From an uncultured Elusimicrobia bacterium (GTDB taxonomy: Bacteria; RUG730), in contig ONXP01000003.1 in assembly GCA_900321865.1 (NCBI GenBank), forward strand, positions 1 through 63,916: a stretch of DNA of 63,916 nt, written 5' to 3'. Shown in pieces: positions 16,733-28,307 of the stretch (positions within the stretch are counted from its first letter, which is position 1; every line of letters starts with the position of its first letter). Position numbers and translations under genes: made by a program. The notes below the pieces were generated by a model. That model saw only the letters and a list, made by a program, of their open reading frames with translations. It did not search any database and was not told where the DNA came from.

Positions 16733-17187
16733 TTATTACTTAATTTTTTTACATCAGATTTAGCTTTTTTGAATATTTTTTTGTATTTATTTTTGTAAAT
16801 ATTCAAAACTACTAAGTTAGAAAAAAACATTATCATAAAATAATATATCATAGGTCTAAGAGACATATCACTTCCTGATTTCCTAAAAACATAACCAGAT
16901 AAAACCCATAATATAAAAAATATAGATGTTACAATTCTTTCTTCATTCATCTTTTTTAATGTTTGAATATTTGGTCTTTTTGAGACAAAAACATTCATAA
17001 TATGTTTCCCTATACGAATGTGTAAATACCAATATGCTATATGTAATACAAAAAAGAACGAAAAAAGATATCTATTGAAAAGAAATACATATAAAATTAA
17101 ATTAAAAAAATTAAAAATAACAAAAGATATAAAAATAGCTGTATAATTTCCAATATGAGGAACTCTTTTGGCCACAAATCCCTCCAA
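16729..17187 (-). CDS. Four-helix membrane protein of unknown function
   Basis: A 152-residue protein I do not recognise. Four hydrophobic segments are visible (about 15-37, 39-57, 84-101, 112-131), with a basic loop between the second and third and a Lys-rich tail, so both ends are likely cytoplasmic. It has no signal peptide and no metal or catalytic motif I can name. It is transcribed toward the acyl-chain operon and its last 4 bases overlap the KS stop. A CCTCC on the plus strand at 17182-17186 is the complement of GGAGG but overlaps the first codons, so the start may lie slightly inside. A lipid-related membrane role would fit the position but is a guess. Confidence 0.7.
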   Translation of the reverse strand: MEGFVAKRVPHIGNYTAIFISFVIFNFFNLILYVFLFNRYLFSFFFVLHIAYWYLHIRIGKHIMNVFVSKRPNIQTLKKMNEERIVTSIFFILWVLSGYVFRKSGSDMSLRPMIYYFMIMFFSNLVVLNIYKNKYKKIFKKAKSDVKKLSNN

Positions 17188-17264
17188 AATATAAAAATTT
17201 AATGCATAAAATAAAATATATAATAATATTTTAATTATTCAATAAAAAATTATAAAATGTATTT

Positions 17265-17537
17265 ATGAAGACTGAAAAAGATTTTTTTTTATTAGTAGAG
17301 TTCTTTTTAGTATTTTTATTTTTTACTTTTATTCTATTAATCGAGACTAAAAAAATGATTAATTATAAAATAAACCTGACAGAAAAAATTAATGAATTAA
17401 AAAACGAAATAAATGATTTAAATAATGAAATTTTTCAACTAAAACATAATAAATCTTATTTAGAAAAAATAGCAAGAGAAGCCCTTTTAATGAAAAAAGA
17501 AGGGGAAGTAATATATACTTTAGAGAGAGATATATGA
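17265..17537 (+). CDS. Septum formation initiator (FtsB/DivIC family)
   Basis: 90 residues: a short cytoplasmic N-terminus, one membrane helix (about 9-27), then a heptad coiled coil (KINELKNEINDLNNEIFQLKHNKSYLEKIAREALLMKKEGEVIY), ending in the ARE.L...EG.ViY signature of FtsB/DivIC. The family links the divisome scaffold to septal peptidoglycan synthesis. The TGA overlaps the ATG of the next gene (ATGA). Confidence 0.85.
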   Translation: MKTEKDFFLLVEFFLVFLFFTFILLIETKKMINYKINLTEKINELKNEINDLNNEIFQLKHNKSYLEKIAREALLMKKEGEVIYTLERDI

Positions 17538-18334
17538 AAAAATATAAAAATATTATTTTAATTACAGCTATGAAATTTGAATTGGAAATATTTTGTAAGA
17601 ATCTTTTAAAATATAATTTTATAAAAATCAATATTGATTTTTTGTCTCACGATCTAAAGAGAAGTTTATATATTTTTAAAAATGATAAGAAATTTATTCA
17701 AATAATTATGATTTTTTCTGGAGTTAGCGAACATTTTTTAAATTTAAAAACGATATTTAATTTTTTAGAAAATAATTTAAATGACAATGAAGCTACATTT
17801 GATATCAATTTTGGATATTTAGTAGGACTGTCAGGAGCTTGTAATGAAAATTATAAGGTTGGAACTGTTTTAGAAGTTGGCAAGGTTAAATTTGGGAAAG
17901 ATGTTTTTGTGTTAGATAAAAATAAAAAAATTACTTTACTTACTTCTGATAAAATTATGAAGTTTGATGATAAAAAAAAGATCTCAAATCTTGTCGATAT
18001 TGTAGATATGGAAACATTTTTTTGGATAAAAGAATTGCAAGATTTTATAAACCTTAAAAATATAAAAGTTTTTCGAAGCATAAGCGATGATTTATCGTTT
18101 AAATTTCCAGAAACGCTAAACGATTTAGAGATTTCTAAAAAAATATTCAGTATAATAAGCGGGAATTTAGGAATATTTAAAAAGGAATTTTTATCTCTTT
18201 TATTTAAAAAAGTAAATTTCAATTTGATAAAATTTTTTGTAGAAATAAAAAGAATTGTATCTATGAAAAAAAATTTTCATTTATCTAGAAAAACTTTAAC
18301 CAAAGTTTTGTTAAAAGAAATTTTAGGGAAATAA
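17534..18334 (+). CDS. Nucleoside phosphorylase/nucleosidase superfamily protein (MTA/SAH nucleosidase-like)
   Basis: A 266-residue protein with the layout of the PNP/UDP superfamily: ILITAMKFELEIF at the start (compare IGAMxxE), GLSGACNENYKVGTVLEV in the middle (G.AG...... .vGD), VDMETF near the ribose/purine site and RSISDD (RxISD) after it. These suggest cleavage of an adenosine-type nucleoside, such as methylthioadenosine or S-adenosylhomocysteine, but the protein is divergent and longer than Pfs (about 230), with an extra basic helical tail. Coupled to the ftsB-like gene by a 4-base overlap and followed 5 bases later by yicC. Confidence 0.7.
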   Translation: MKKYKNIILITAMKFELEIFCKNLLKYNFIKINIDFLSHDLKRSLYIFKNDKKFIQIIMIFSGVSEHFLNLKTIFNFLENNLNDNEATFDINFGYLVGLSGACNENYKVGTVLEVGKVKFGKDVFVLDKNKKITLLTSDKIMKFDDKKKISNLVDIVDMETFFWIKELQDFINLKNIKVFRSISDDLSFKFPETLNDLEISKKIFSIISGNLGIFKKEFLSLLFKKVNFNLIKFFVEIKRIVSMKKNFHLSRKTLTKVLLKEILGK

Positions 18335-18339
18335 TTTTT

Positions 18340-19218
18340 ATGGACAGTATGACAGGTTTTTTTCAAATCGTTAGTGAGAAAGAAAATGTTTTGTTTGATA
18401 TAAAACTTTCTAGCATTAATAGTAAAACTTTGGAATATAAAATTGACGGGATAAAAGACTTTATCTTGCTTGATAAATTAAAAACTATTTTACAAAAAGA
18501 AATTTTTAGAGGGAAAATTTATATCCAGATTTTTTTAAAAGAAATTTTCTCAGATGATGAAAAATTATTTTTTGACGAAAATAAAATTTTAGAAATTAAG
18601 AATAAAATAGACAGTGTTGCAAAAATTATAAATATAAAAAACGATTTATCTATTTCTAGTCTTTTAAATATTTATTCAAATAATTTTAAAAATAAAGAAA
18701 TTGCTGGAAATAAAGAAAATATTTTTGAAAAAGATTTAATTAAACTTTTTAAAAAAGCTATAAAAGGTCTAAAAAAAGATAGACATAAAGAAGGAAAAAA
18801 ATTAGAAACAGAATTTGTAAAATATTTAACTTCGTTGTCAGAAAATGCAGAAGAACTTTTTAAAATGAAAGATAAATATTTTTTAGATTTACGTGAAAAA
18901 ATAAAGAATAAATATAAAAATTTTTTATTAGAAATGGATGAAATAGAAAAAAAATCGCTGGAAAAAGAAATAAATTTTTTAATATTAAAGGGAGATTACG
19001 AAGAAGAAATAGTTAGAATAAAAGCACATTTAGAAAAATTTTTTGAAATTTTAAAAGATAAAAATATAGGAAAAAGAATGGGGTTTTTATTGCAGGAACT
19101 TACCAGGGAATTTAATACCTTGGGAGATAAAATTTTAGACATAAAGGGAAAAGATTTAGTTATAGAATCAAAAATTTTAATAGATAGAATGAAAGAACAA
19201 TCAATGAATATTGAATAA
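18340..19218 (+). CDS. YicC family endoribonuclease-like protein
   Basis: 292 residues. MDSMTGFFQIV at the N-terminus corresponds to the MTGF start of YicC, and the C-terminal DUF1732 domain is clear: RIKAHLEKFFEIL, KNIGKRMGFLLQELTREFNTLGDK and a final helix with ESKILIDRMKEQ. The central part is a long lysine/glutamate-rich helical region. YicC of E. coli is an RNase acting on small RNAs; the same role here is by family. It shares the strand with ftsB-like and nucleosidase genes and precedes aspS by 15 bases. Confidence 0.88.
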   Translation: MDSMTGFFQIVSEKENVLFDIKLSSINSKTLEYKIDGIKDFILLDKLKTILQKEIFRGKIYIQIFLKEIFSDDEKLFFDENKILEIKNKIDSVAKIINIKNDLSISSLLNIYSNNFKNKEIAGNKENIFEKDLIKLFKKAIKGLKKDRHKEGKKLETEFVKYLTSLSENAEELFKMKDKYFLDLREKIKNKYKNFLLEMDEIEKKSLEKEINFLILKGDYEEEIVRIKAHLEKFFEILKDKNIGKRMGFLLQELTREFNTLGDKILDIKGKDLVIESKILIDRMKEQSMNIE

Positions 19219-19233
19219 TTAGGAGACATTTTT

Positions 19234-21042
19234 ATGTATAGAACCAATTATTGTGGAGAGATTACTGAAAAAAATATTGGGGAGAATATTATAATTTCTG
19301 GCTGGGTAAATTCTAGACGTGATCATGGCGGAGTTGTCTTTTTTGATATGAGAGACATAACTGGCATAGTGCAAGTTGTTTTTCGAATAGAAGAAATAGA
19401 AAAAGATAAATTAAATTTTATAGAAGATTTAATTAAACACAATGTTAAACCGGAATTTGTATTAAAAATTAGTGGAAAAGTAGTAAAAAGATCAGAAGAA
19501 TCTATAAATCCAAAAATGAAAACAGGAAAAATAGAAATCGTTTTAAAAAATCTTGAAGTTTTAAACACTTCAAAGCCTCCTGTTTTTGACATTGAAAATT
19601 CTCAAAATGTTGCTGAGGATACTAGGCTAAAATATAGATTTTTAGATTTAAGAAATCCTAAAATGCAAGAAATTTTTATAAAAAGAAGTTTATTTATAGA
19701 AGAAGTGAATAAATTTTTGTCAAATGAGAGATTTTTATATGTAGAAACTCCAATTTTGACCAAATCTACACCAGAAGGAGCGAGAGATTATTTGGTTCCT
19801 AGTAGAGTTCAAAATGGTATGTTTTATGCTCTTCCGCAATCTCCGCAACTTTTTAAACAACTTTTAATGATATCAGGATTTGACAGGTATTATCAGATAG
19901 CTAAATGTTTTCGTGATGAAGATCTGAGAGCTGACAGGCAACCAGAATTTACGCAGCTAGATATGGAATTATCTTTTGCAATAGAAGAAGATATTTTTGA
20001 TATTATAGAAAGAATGTTAGCAAAAACCTTTTCAATTTTTGGTATAAATATTAATCTGCCTATAAAAAGGCTTACATATGATGAAGCAATGTCTAGATTT
20101 GGCTCAGATAAGCCAGATACGAGATTTGGGATGGAAATTTCTGATGCTACTAATATTTTTTTGAATACAGAATTTAAAGTTTTTAGGCAAATTTTAGAAA
20201 ATAAAGGGAAAATTTTAGGTATAAAAGTCGATAAAGGCTCTTCGTTTTCTAGAAAAGAATTAGATTCTTTGATAGAAGAAGCAAAAATTTTGGGAGCAAA
20301 AGGTCTATTATATGGAAAATATATAAATGGGAATTTTGAGTCGCCTTTAACAAAATTTGCTAAAAAAGAAGAAATAGATGCACTTTTAAAGCTTTTTAAA
20401 GCAGAAGATGGAGATTTAATTCTAATAGTCAGCGATAAAGAAGAATTGGCACAAAAAATTTTGGGAACAATAAGGGGAAATTTGGCAAAAAAATTAAAAT
20501 TAATTCCACCAAATAGTTTTGATTTTTTATGGGTTTATGATTTTCCTATGTTTGAATATAGTGAAGAAGAAAATCGTCTGGTTTCAAAGCATCATCCTTT
20601 TACTATGCCTAGTTTGGAAAATTTTGATAATTTAGAAAATTTGTCTATCGAAGAAAAATTAAAAATAAAATCTAGAAGCTATGACATAATAATGAACGGA
20701 GTAGAACTAGGTGGAGGAAGCATTAGAATCCACGACTTAAATATTCAAAAAAAAGTTTTTAAACTTTTGAATATTAAAGATGAAGAAGCAGAAGAAAAAT
20801 TTGGATTTTTATTAGAGGCTTTGTCTTATGGTGCTCCGCCTCATGCTGGGATAGCTTTGGGCTTAGATAGATTAATTATGCTCTGTATGGAGTTAGATTC
20901 TATTAGAGATGTTATAGCTTTTCCAAAAACCCAAAAAGCTAGTTGCCTTTTGACAGATGCTCCAAATGTCGTTAGCAAAGTTCAACTAAGAGATTTAGGA
21001 ATACAAATAAAAGAAAAAATAAATTTTGATAAAAAAGATTAA
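19234..21042 (+). CDS. aspS: Aspartyl-tRNA synthetase, bacterial type
   Basis: A 602-residue class IIb synthetase charging tRNA-Asp. Order of parts: OB-fold anticodon domain (VNSRRDHGGVVFFDMRDITG), class II motif 1 region with FLYVETPILTKSTPEGARDYLVP, motif 2 FRDEDLRADRQPEFTQLDME, the bacterial GAD insertion (about 285-420), and motif 3 GLDRLIMLCM near the end. It is full length with no lesion. The AGGAGA site precedes the ATG at 19234. Whether it is discriminating or also charges tRNA-Asn cannot be judged here, as no gatCAB or asnS is in the window. Confidence 0.97.
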   Translation: MYRTNYCGEITEKNIGENIIISGWVNSRRDHGGVVFFDMRDITGIVQVVFRIEEIEKDKLNFIEDLIKHNVKPEFVLKISGKVVKRSEESINPKMKTGKIEIVLKNLEVLNTSKPPVFDIENSQNVAEDTRLKYRFLDLRNPKMQEIFIKRSLFIEEVNKFLSNERFLYVETPILTKSTPEGARDYLVPSRVQNGMFYALPQSPQLFKQLLMISGFDRYYQIAKCFRDEDLRADRQPEFTQLDMELSFAIEEDIFDIIERMLAKTFSIFGININLPIKRLTYDEAMSRFGSDKPDTRFGMEISDATNIFLNTEFKVFRQILENKGKILGIKVDKGSSFSRKELDSLIEEAKILGAKGLLYGKYINGNFESPLTKFAKKEEIDALLKLFKAEDGDLILIVSDKEELAQKILGTIRGNLAKKLKLIPPNSFDFLWVYDFPMFEYSEEENRLVSKHHPFTMPSLENFDNLENLSIEEKLKIKSRSYDIIMNGVELGGGSIRIHDLNIQKKVFKLLNIKDEEAEEKFGFLLEALSYGAPPHAGIALGLDRLIMLCMELDSIRDVIAFPKTQKASCLLTDAPNVVSKVQLRDLGIQIKEKINFDKKD

Positions 21043-21150
21043 AAAAATATTTTAATAAATTTTTGAATTAGTGGTTTTTGTTTAAAAATTTGTTTTGTGA
21101 ATATTTTAAATTTAAATTTTGATAGAATTTTTATTGATTATAAGGGAATT

Positions 21151-21930
21151 ATGTGTACAAAGTTAGATTTGTCTGTCGTAATAATTACAAAAAATGAAGA
21201 GAAAAATATTGTTAAATGTCTTGAAAAAATAAAAAATATCGCAAATGAAATCATTATAATAGACAGTTTTAGCACTGATAAAACTAAAGAAATAGTAAAT
21301 AATATAAAAGCAAATATTATTTTTAAAGAAGTTTTGTGGCAAGGTTATGGAAAAACTAAAAATTTTGGTATAAATTTGGCAAAATCGAAATGGATTCTTA
21401 GTCTGGATGCTGATGAAGTGTTGACAGATGAATTGATAAAAGAAATAGAAATTGTTATAAATAAAGAATCTGATATTTTTGGTTATTATGTGCCTAGAAC
21501 TTTGTTTTTTTGCAATAAAGCACTGCACTATGGAGGGACATATCCAGATTATCAGCTTCGTCTTTTCAAAAATGGAGCAGGACTTTTTAATAATTCTGAT
21601 GTCCACGAAAAATTGATTTTAAATGGTAAAAAAGGTTATCTAAAAAATAGCATGTTTCATTATAGCTATCATTCTATTTTTGATTATTTTGAGAGATTTA
21701 ACCTTTATACTACTTTGGATGCAGAAAAAATGTATAATTCAGGCAAAAAAATTAATATTTTAAAGCTTTTTTCTTTTAATTTTAGGCTTTTTAATAAACT
21801 GATAATAAAAAGAGGAATTTTAGATGGATTTTATGGAATTTTTTATCATTTTTTTTCAAGTATGTATCCTATAGTCAAGTATGCCAAACTTTTCGAAATC
21901 TACCAAAATAAAAAATCTAAAAATTTTTAA
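21151..21930 (+). CDS. Glycosyltransferase family 2 (WaaE/KdtX-like)
   Basis: About 259 residues from ATG 21151, chosen because AAGGGA lies just before it and MCTKLDLSVVIITKNEEKNI is the normal GT2 start; a GTG at 21097 in the same frame is also possible. Motifs: VVIITKNEE, IIIIDSFSTDKT, and LSLDADEVL, the DxD metal/nucleotide-sugar motif, then YPDYQLRLF and HEKL. These match the LPS core/lipooligosaccharide transferase group in which WaaE and KdtX fall. It probably adds a hexose to a surface polysaccharide or lipid A core on the cytoplasmic face. It is a single gene between aspS and the groEL terminator. Confidence 0.85.
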   Translation: MCTKLDLSVVIITKNEEKNIVKCLEKIKNIANEIIIIDSFSTDKTKEIVNNIKANIIFKEVLWQGYGKTKNFGINLAKSKWILSLDADEVLTDELIKEIEIVINKESDIFGYYVPRTLFFCNKALHYGGTYPDYQLRLFKNGAGLFNNSDVHEKLILNGKKGYLKNSMFHYSYHSIFDYFERFNLYTTLDAEKMYNSGKKINILKLFSFNFRLFNKLIIKRGILDGFYGIFYHFFSSMYPIVKYAKLFEIYQNKKSKNF

Positions 21931-22039
21931 ATAATGATAAAAAATTTTTTATTTGAAATTAAAGAAATTTGATAATCTTAAGATTTAATATTCTAAAAAT
22001 AAAAATTTTCATAGAAAATTAAACTTATTTTTTAATAAA

Positions 22040-22069
22040 AAAACCTGCTAGAAAAAACTAGCAGGTTTT
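22040..22069. terminator. Strong bidirectional terminator between the glycosyltransferase and groEL
   Basis: AAAACCTGCTAG (22040-22051) and CTAGCAGGTTTT (22058-22069) form a 12-bp perfect stem with an A6 loop, with A and T runs on the two sides. It serves groESL from one side and the glycosyltransferase from the other. Confidence 0.9.
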
Positions 22070-22113
22070 TGAAATTTTTGAAACAAAAATATTATTAATA
22101 ATTTAAAATATTA

Positions 22114-24047
<1,934 letters not shown>

Positions 24048-24089
24048 TTTATCCCCCTTATGAAACAATATTAAATTTTTAATTAAAAA

Positions 24090-24116
24090 TTAGCAATCTA
24101 ACCGGTTGATTGCTAA
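24090..24116. promoter_or_regulatory. CIRCE operator (HrcA binding site) of groESL
   Basis: TTAGCAATC, nine bases, GATTGCTAA: the CIRCE architecture 9-N9-9. It differs from the consensus TTAGCACTC/GAGTGCTAA by one base per arm, and the two changes preserve the pairing. Located between the groES promoter and start, as expected for repression by HrcA and release on heat shock. hrcA itself is not in the window. Confidence 0.95.
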
Positions 24117-24143
24117 TTTTATTTTTTTTGTATGTGTTGTCAA
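24116..24143 (-). promoter_or_regulatory. Sigma-70 promoter of groESL
   Basis: On the minus strand TTGACA (24138-24143) and TAAAAT (24116-24121) are separated by 16 bases. The -10 abuts the CIRCE repeat, so the operator covers the transcription start. Confidence 0.75.
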
Positions 24144-24228
24144 GTTTTTTAATTATATTACTTTTATAAAGTATAAAAATGTGTTAAAATTCTATAAATT
24201 TTTTAAAAATTAGAGGAGAATTTGAATT

Positions 24229-25632
24229 TTGAAAAGTTATAATCTTAATTTTTTAGACAATAATTTTTTAAATAAAAAATATACAATTTTGGGTTTCGGA
24301 AAAAGTGGAGAAGCGAGCTTAGAATTATTAAATCAATTAAATATAAAAAATATTTTTGTAAGCGATACGAATAAAAATATTTTAGGAAAACTAGAAAATT
24401 ATAAAAAAAATGGGCTAATTTATGATTTTGAAATAGGAGAACATTCTGACAAAATTTTAGATTCTGATATAGTTGTGGCTAGTCCTGGGATAAATAAAAA
24501 TCTACAGATTTTTCAAAAAATTAAAGATAAAAATCTTGAAATAATTTCAGAATTAGAATTAGGTTTTAGACATATTGATTCAAAAAATATTATAGCAATA
24601 ACAGGAACAAATGGAAAAACTACGACAGTAAATATTATTAATGAAATATTAAAAGCATACAAAAAGCCTTCGCATCTTTGTGGCAATGTCGGAGTGCCTA
24701 TAACAAAAATTGTAAAAAATGTAAAAAAAGACGATTTTGTTATTATAGAGGTGAGTAGCTATCAATTGGAATTTATAAAAAATTTTCATGCAAAAATTTC
24801 AGCTATCACCAATATCACTCCAGATCATTTATATAGATATGGAAAGATTGAAAATTATGCGAAAGTAAAATTTAATATTTTTCATAATCAAGATAAAAAT
24901 GATATTGCTTTAATAAATTTAGATGACGATTTTATAAAAAATTTTGCACATCAAAAATTTTTACAAAATTTAATTCAAGTTAAAACATTTTCACTTTTTG
25001 ACAAAAATGCTGATATTTTTTATGACGAAAATTTGAAAAAAATTATTTTTAAAAAATATTTGTGGGAATTTGATGTAAAACATTTAAAAATTTTGGGGAA
25101 ACATAATATCCAAAATATAATAATTTCTATTTTGGCTTTAGAAGATATTGTAAAAAAAGACAATTTTAAACTTTTAGAAAATTTTTTAGAGAATTTTTTA
25201 GGGATAGAGCACAGGATAGAATTTGTAAATGAAATCAAAAATATAAAGTTTTATAATGATTCAAAATCGACTAATTACGATTCTACTGAGGTGGCTCTAA
25301 AGGCTTTTGAAAGTGGCGAAAAAAATATAATTTTAATTTTGGGTGGGCAACATAAAGGGTTTTCATTTGAAAAGATGAAAAAATTAATCAATGAAAAAGT
25401 CAAATATTTGTTTTTGTTTGGGGAAGCAAAAACTAGATTGTTTAATGAATTAGATGGAAGCACTGAAATAATTATAAAAAATAACTTGGATGAAATTATA
25501 AATGGTGATTTATTAAAATTGGTTAACTTTGGGGATATCGTGCTTTTTTCTCCAGGATGTGCGAGCTTTGACCAGTTTAAAAATTTTGAAGAAAGAGGAA
25601 AATATTTTAAAGAATTAGTAAATAAATTGTAA
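24229..25632 (+). CDS. murD: UDP-N-acetylmuramoyl-alanine D-glutamate ligase
   Basis: A 467-residue Mur ligase adding D-Glu to UDP-MurNAc-L-Ala. The N-terminal Rossmann domain starts YTILGFGKSGEASLELL; the ATP loop is ITGTNGKTTTVNI; HLCGNVGVPI and EVSSYQLEFI follow as in MurD; the C-terminal domain has HRIEFV, YNDSKSTNYDST and ILGGQHKGFSF. Start TTG at 24229, with AGAGGAG just upstream. Followed 100 bases later by murF, although murE and mraY are not adjacent. Confidence 0.95.
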   Translation: MKSYNLNFLDNNFLNKKYTILGFGKSGEASLELLNQLNIKNIFVSDTNKNILGKLENYKKNGLIYDFEIGEHSDKILDSDIVVASPGINKNLQIFQKIKDKNLEIISELELGFRHIDSKNIIAITGTNGKTTTVNIINEILKAYKKPSHLCGNVGVPITKIVKNVKKDDFVIIEVSSYQLEFIKNFHAKISAITNITPDHLYRYGKIENYAKVKFNIFHNQDKNDIALINLDDDFIKNFAHQKFLQNLIQVKTFSLFDKNADIFYDENLKKIIFKKYLWEFDVKHLKILGKHNIQNIIISILALEDIVKKDNFKLLENFLENFLGIEHRIEFVNEIKNIKFYNDSKSTNYDSTEVALKAFESGEKNIILILGGQHKGFSFEKMKKLINEKVKYLFLFGEAKTRLFNELDGSTEIIIKNNLDEIINGDLLKLVNFGDIVLFSPGCASFDQFKNFEERGKYFKELVNKL

Positions 25633-25734
25633 AATATTTTAATATTAAAAGTTATCAAAATTTAGCAGAAACTTTTTGGTATAATAAATCAAAAAATTAA
25701 ACAAAATATCGCAGATTAAAAAGGATTTTTAAAA

Positions 25735-27462
25735 ATGTTAAAGTTGACCTTTGAAAATATTTTTCTCACTTTAAATCAATTAAAAAATTTCAGCAAAAAT
25801 TTTACATTTTCGATAATCAATGAAAATAAAAATCTGTTTATTTCATCTGCAACGATTAATTCTAAGGGAAAAAATGAAAATTCTTTATTTTTTGCAATAA
25901 AAGGAAAAAATGTTAACGGACTAAATTTTTTATTAGATGCAAAGGAAAATGGTGCAAAATATTTTTTAGTAGAAAAAGAAAATTGGGAAAATAGATCAAA
26001 AATTTTTAAAAATGATGAAATTTTAAAGAAAATAGAAAATTTAGAAAATGTAATAGTATCAAATGATCCAGAAAAAACTTTTTTATTTTTGGCAAGGGCT
26101 TTTTTAAATTTAGCAGAACAAGAATCAATTAAAAAAAATAACATTTTTCATAAAATAATAATAACTGGTAGCACTGGGAAAACAACAACAAAAAATTTTC
26201 TTTCCTTCGCACTTAAAAATATTTATGGAGAGGAAAAAGTTTTTGCTAGCGAAAAAAATTTAAATAATTCATTGGGTGTTCCATTAAATATTTTTAAATT
26301 GACTGGCGAGGAAAAAATTTGCATTTTTGAAGTTGGAATTAGTAATAAAAACGAGATGGATATTTTAGCAAATATTATAAATCCTGATGTTGGAGTTATT
26401 TTAAATATTGGACCATCGCATTTAGAATATTTAAAAGATTTACAAGGGGTTTGTGATGCAAAGTGGGAGTTAGTAAAACATATTAAAAAAAATGGAGTTT
26501 TATGCCTTAATATTTCTGATTTTCATGAAAAAGAAAATTTTTTGTTTGAAAAATTAAAAAAAAATATATCTTTTCTAGAAAAGAATAAAATAAAATTATC
26601 ATTATTTGGTAATATTCAAAGTTTAATAGAAAATAAGAAAAATCTCAGGTTTTATAAAAAATATAACTATAATTATCTAAAATTTTTGTTGAAAACTAAA
26701 ATTTGTTTTTTTGGGAAAATAGGGAAATTAGATTATGATAATTTTTATACAAAAAACTTTTTAGAACAAAAAATATCTGTATTTTCTAAACGAGGAAATT
26801 CTATTTTTACGACTAAAATTTTAGAAAATGCAGGACTTTCTTCACTTCTTGCAGTAATCTCAATAGCTAAAAGATTTAATATAAATGTTTTTAGCAAAAA
26901 ATTTAAAAATATTATTTCAAAATTTTCAAATACTCATGATGACGAGTTTCTTGAAAAAAAAGGAATGCGTTTTTTTATAAATAAAAAAAATAATATTTTT
27001 TATATAAATGATGCTTATAATGCGAATCCTATTTCTATGGAAAATAGTCTAAAAATTTTATCAAAAATAGATCCTAATGAAAATAATAAAATAGTTATTC
27101 TGGGAGATATGTTAGAATTGGGAAAGGAAGAAGATTTTTTTCATAAAAATTTAGCTAAAAAAATTTTAGATATAAACTTTAAAAAAGTTATTTTGATAGG
27201 AGAAAAAACGAAATATACTTTTTTAGCCTTAAAAGGTTATTTAAATGATAGTAATTTAAAAAATTTTACAAAACTTAATGAATTTTATAAAAAAAGCAAT
27301 TCTTTTTTAGATGAATTTATAAAAAATAATATTTTAAAGTTTGAAAATGTAGATGAATTTATTATTTTTTTAGAAAAAAATTATATTTTTGAAAAGAATG
27401 ACATTGTTTTTATCAAAGGTTCTAGAAAAATGAAATTGGAAAAAATTATAGATTTTTTATAA
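25735..27462 (+). CDS. murF: UDP-N-acetylmuramoyl-tripeptide D-alanyl-D-alanine ligase
   Basis: A 575-residue Mur ligase joining D-Ala-D-Ala to the tripeptide precursor. Domain 1 contains ENSLFFAIKGKNVNGLNFL; domain 2 the ATP loop IITGSTGKTTTKNFL, NNSLGVPLNIF and FEVGISNKNEMDIL; domain 3 INDAYNANPISMENSL and ILGDMLELGKEE, the latter diagnostic for MurF. It is about 100 residues longer than many MurF proteins, mostly through Asn/Lys-rich insertions around 265-330 and near 500-545, typical of A+T-driven expansion. The dipeptide substrate would come from ddl at 34249. A convergent terminator follows. Confidence 0.93.
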   Translation: MLKLTFENIFLTLNQLKNFSKNFTFSIINENKNLFISSATINSKGKNENSLFFAIKGKNVNGLNFLLDAKENGAKYFLVEKENWENRSKIFKNDEILKKIENLENVIVSNDPEKTFLFLARAFLNLAEQESIKKNNIFHKIIITGSTGKTTTKNFLSFALKNIYGEEKVFASEKNLNNSLGVPLNIFKLTGEEKICIFEVGISNKNEMDILANIINPDVGVILNIGPSHLEYLKDLQGVCDAKWELVKHIKKNGVLCLNISDFHEKENFLFEKLKKNISFLEKNKIKLSLFGNIQSLIENKKNLRFYKKYNYNYLKFLLKTKICFFGKIGKLDYDNFYTKNFLEQKISVFSKRGNSIFTTKILENAGLSSLLAVISIAKRFNINVFSKKFKNIISKFSNTHDDEFLEKKGMRFFINKKNNIFYINDAYNANPISMENSLKILSKIDPNENNKIVILGDMLELGKEEDFFHKNLAKKILDINFKKVILIGEKTKYTFLALKGYLNDSNLKNFTKLNEFYKKSNSFLDEFIKNNILKFENVDEFIIFLEKNYIFEKNDIVFIKGSRKMKLEKIIDFL

Positions 27463-27577
27463 TTTGAAGAAAACTTTTGTAGAAATATAAAATTTTTATT
27501 ACTTAATTTTAAATTTTTTTATTTTTTAAAAATCTTAAATATTTTTATTTATTAAAAATTTAGGGAATGTTAAAACT

Positions 27578-27596
27578 TTTCTAGAAATTCTAGAAA
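27578..27596. terminator. Hairpin terminator between convergent murF and HNH gene
   Basis: TTTCTAG (27578-27584) pairs with CTAGAAA (27590-27596) across AAATT and is followed by TTATTTTTT on the plus strand, the expected form for murF. On the other strand the downstream T run is weaker. Confidence 0.55.
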
Positions 27597-28278
27597 TTAT
27601 TTTTTGTGAACTTTTTTATAAGTTTTTTGGCAAAAATTTCTATAATTTTTTTTATACTTTACATGTCTATATTTTACTGGGTCATACTGATAGCAACCTA
27701 TGCATCCTAACTTTTCATCATAATTTTCGTTTCCTTCATAGAATGAAAAAGGATTTCCTAAAATATTCTTTGCATCCCACCTCTTGCCAGTTTCTTTACA
27801 TTTTTTGCAGATTTGCCTTTTTATATCATTTGCTGCCTTACATAAAGGTTGAAAATCTTCTATTCTTTGACTAGAAATATTTGAGACATTTTTATCACTC
27901 TTTCTGCCATCTTTATGGTCTATTTCAATATATGTATTTTCACTTTTTCCATTAATACCTAACATCACACAATTTTTATTTTTATAAAAATCTTTTATAT
28001 CCTGCCTAATAGTATTTTTAAAATTAAAATTTTTATTAAAACCATTTAATCTAATTCTATCAATAGAGTTTCCAGAAGTTATATTTTTATCAAATTCTAT
28101 TATATATTTTTTGGCGAGAATAGAACTTTTTCTGCTACCTGTTTCCACCATTACCTAATTGTAAACTCTGATATTTTCCTATAAATTCACGAGACCAGAC
28201 CCATCTATTTTTTCCTAATTTATTAGGTTCAGCAAGTTCTAAAAAAAGTTCTGTTTTTGTAAATTTTTTATTTTTCAT
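27597..28278 (-). pseudogene. Type II restriction endonuclease with HNH motif, frameshifted
   Basis: An ATG at 28278 opens a frame MKNKKFTKTELFLELAEP...NRWVWSREFIGKY...LGNGGN that stops near 28137. The neighbouring frame carries on with SRKSSILAKKYIIEFD and a full HNH-like nuclease domain: IEIDHKDGRKSDKNVSN, QPLCKAANDIKRQICKKC, and a second Cys pair CIGCYQYDP. Dropping one base near 28140 joins the halves into about 226 residues. The downstream part alone (184 residues from 28151) lacks the N-terminal region and probably is not active. It lies 29 bases downstream of an intact DNA methyltransferase on the same strand, the usual M-then-R order. The recognition sequence is not deducible by eye. 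A sequencing indel is a real alternative. Confidence 0.8.
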
Positions 28279-28307
28279 ATTAAATATTTTAAAATTTTTA
28301 TAAAAAT

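Noticed and set aside
27597-28151. The 184-codon HNH frame as a complete small gene
   Set aside because: The frame upstream to ATG 28278 encodes the matching N-terminal part of a restriction enzyme, so the short version is the 3' part of a frameshifted gene.
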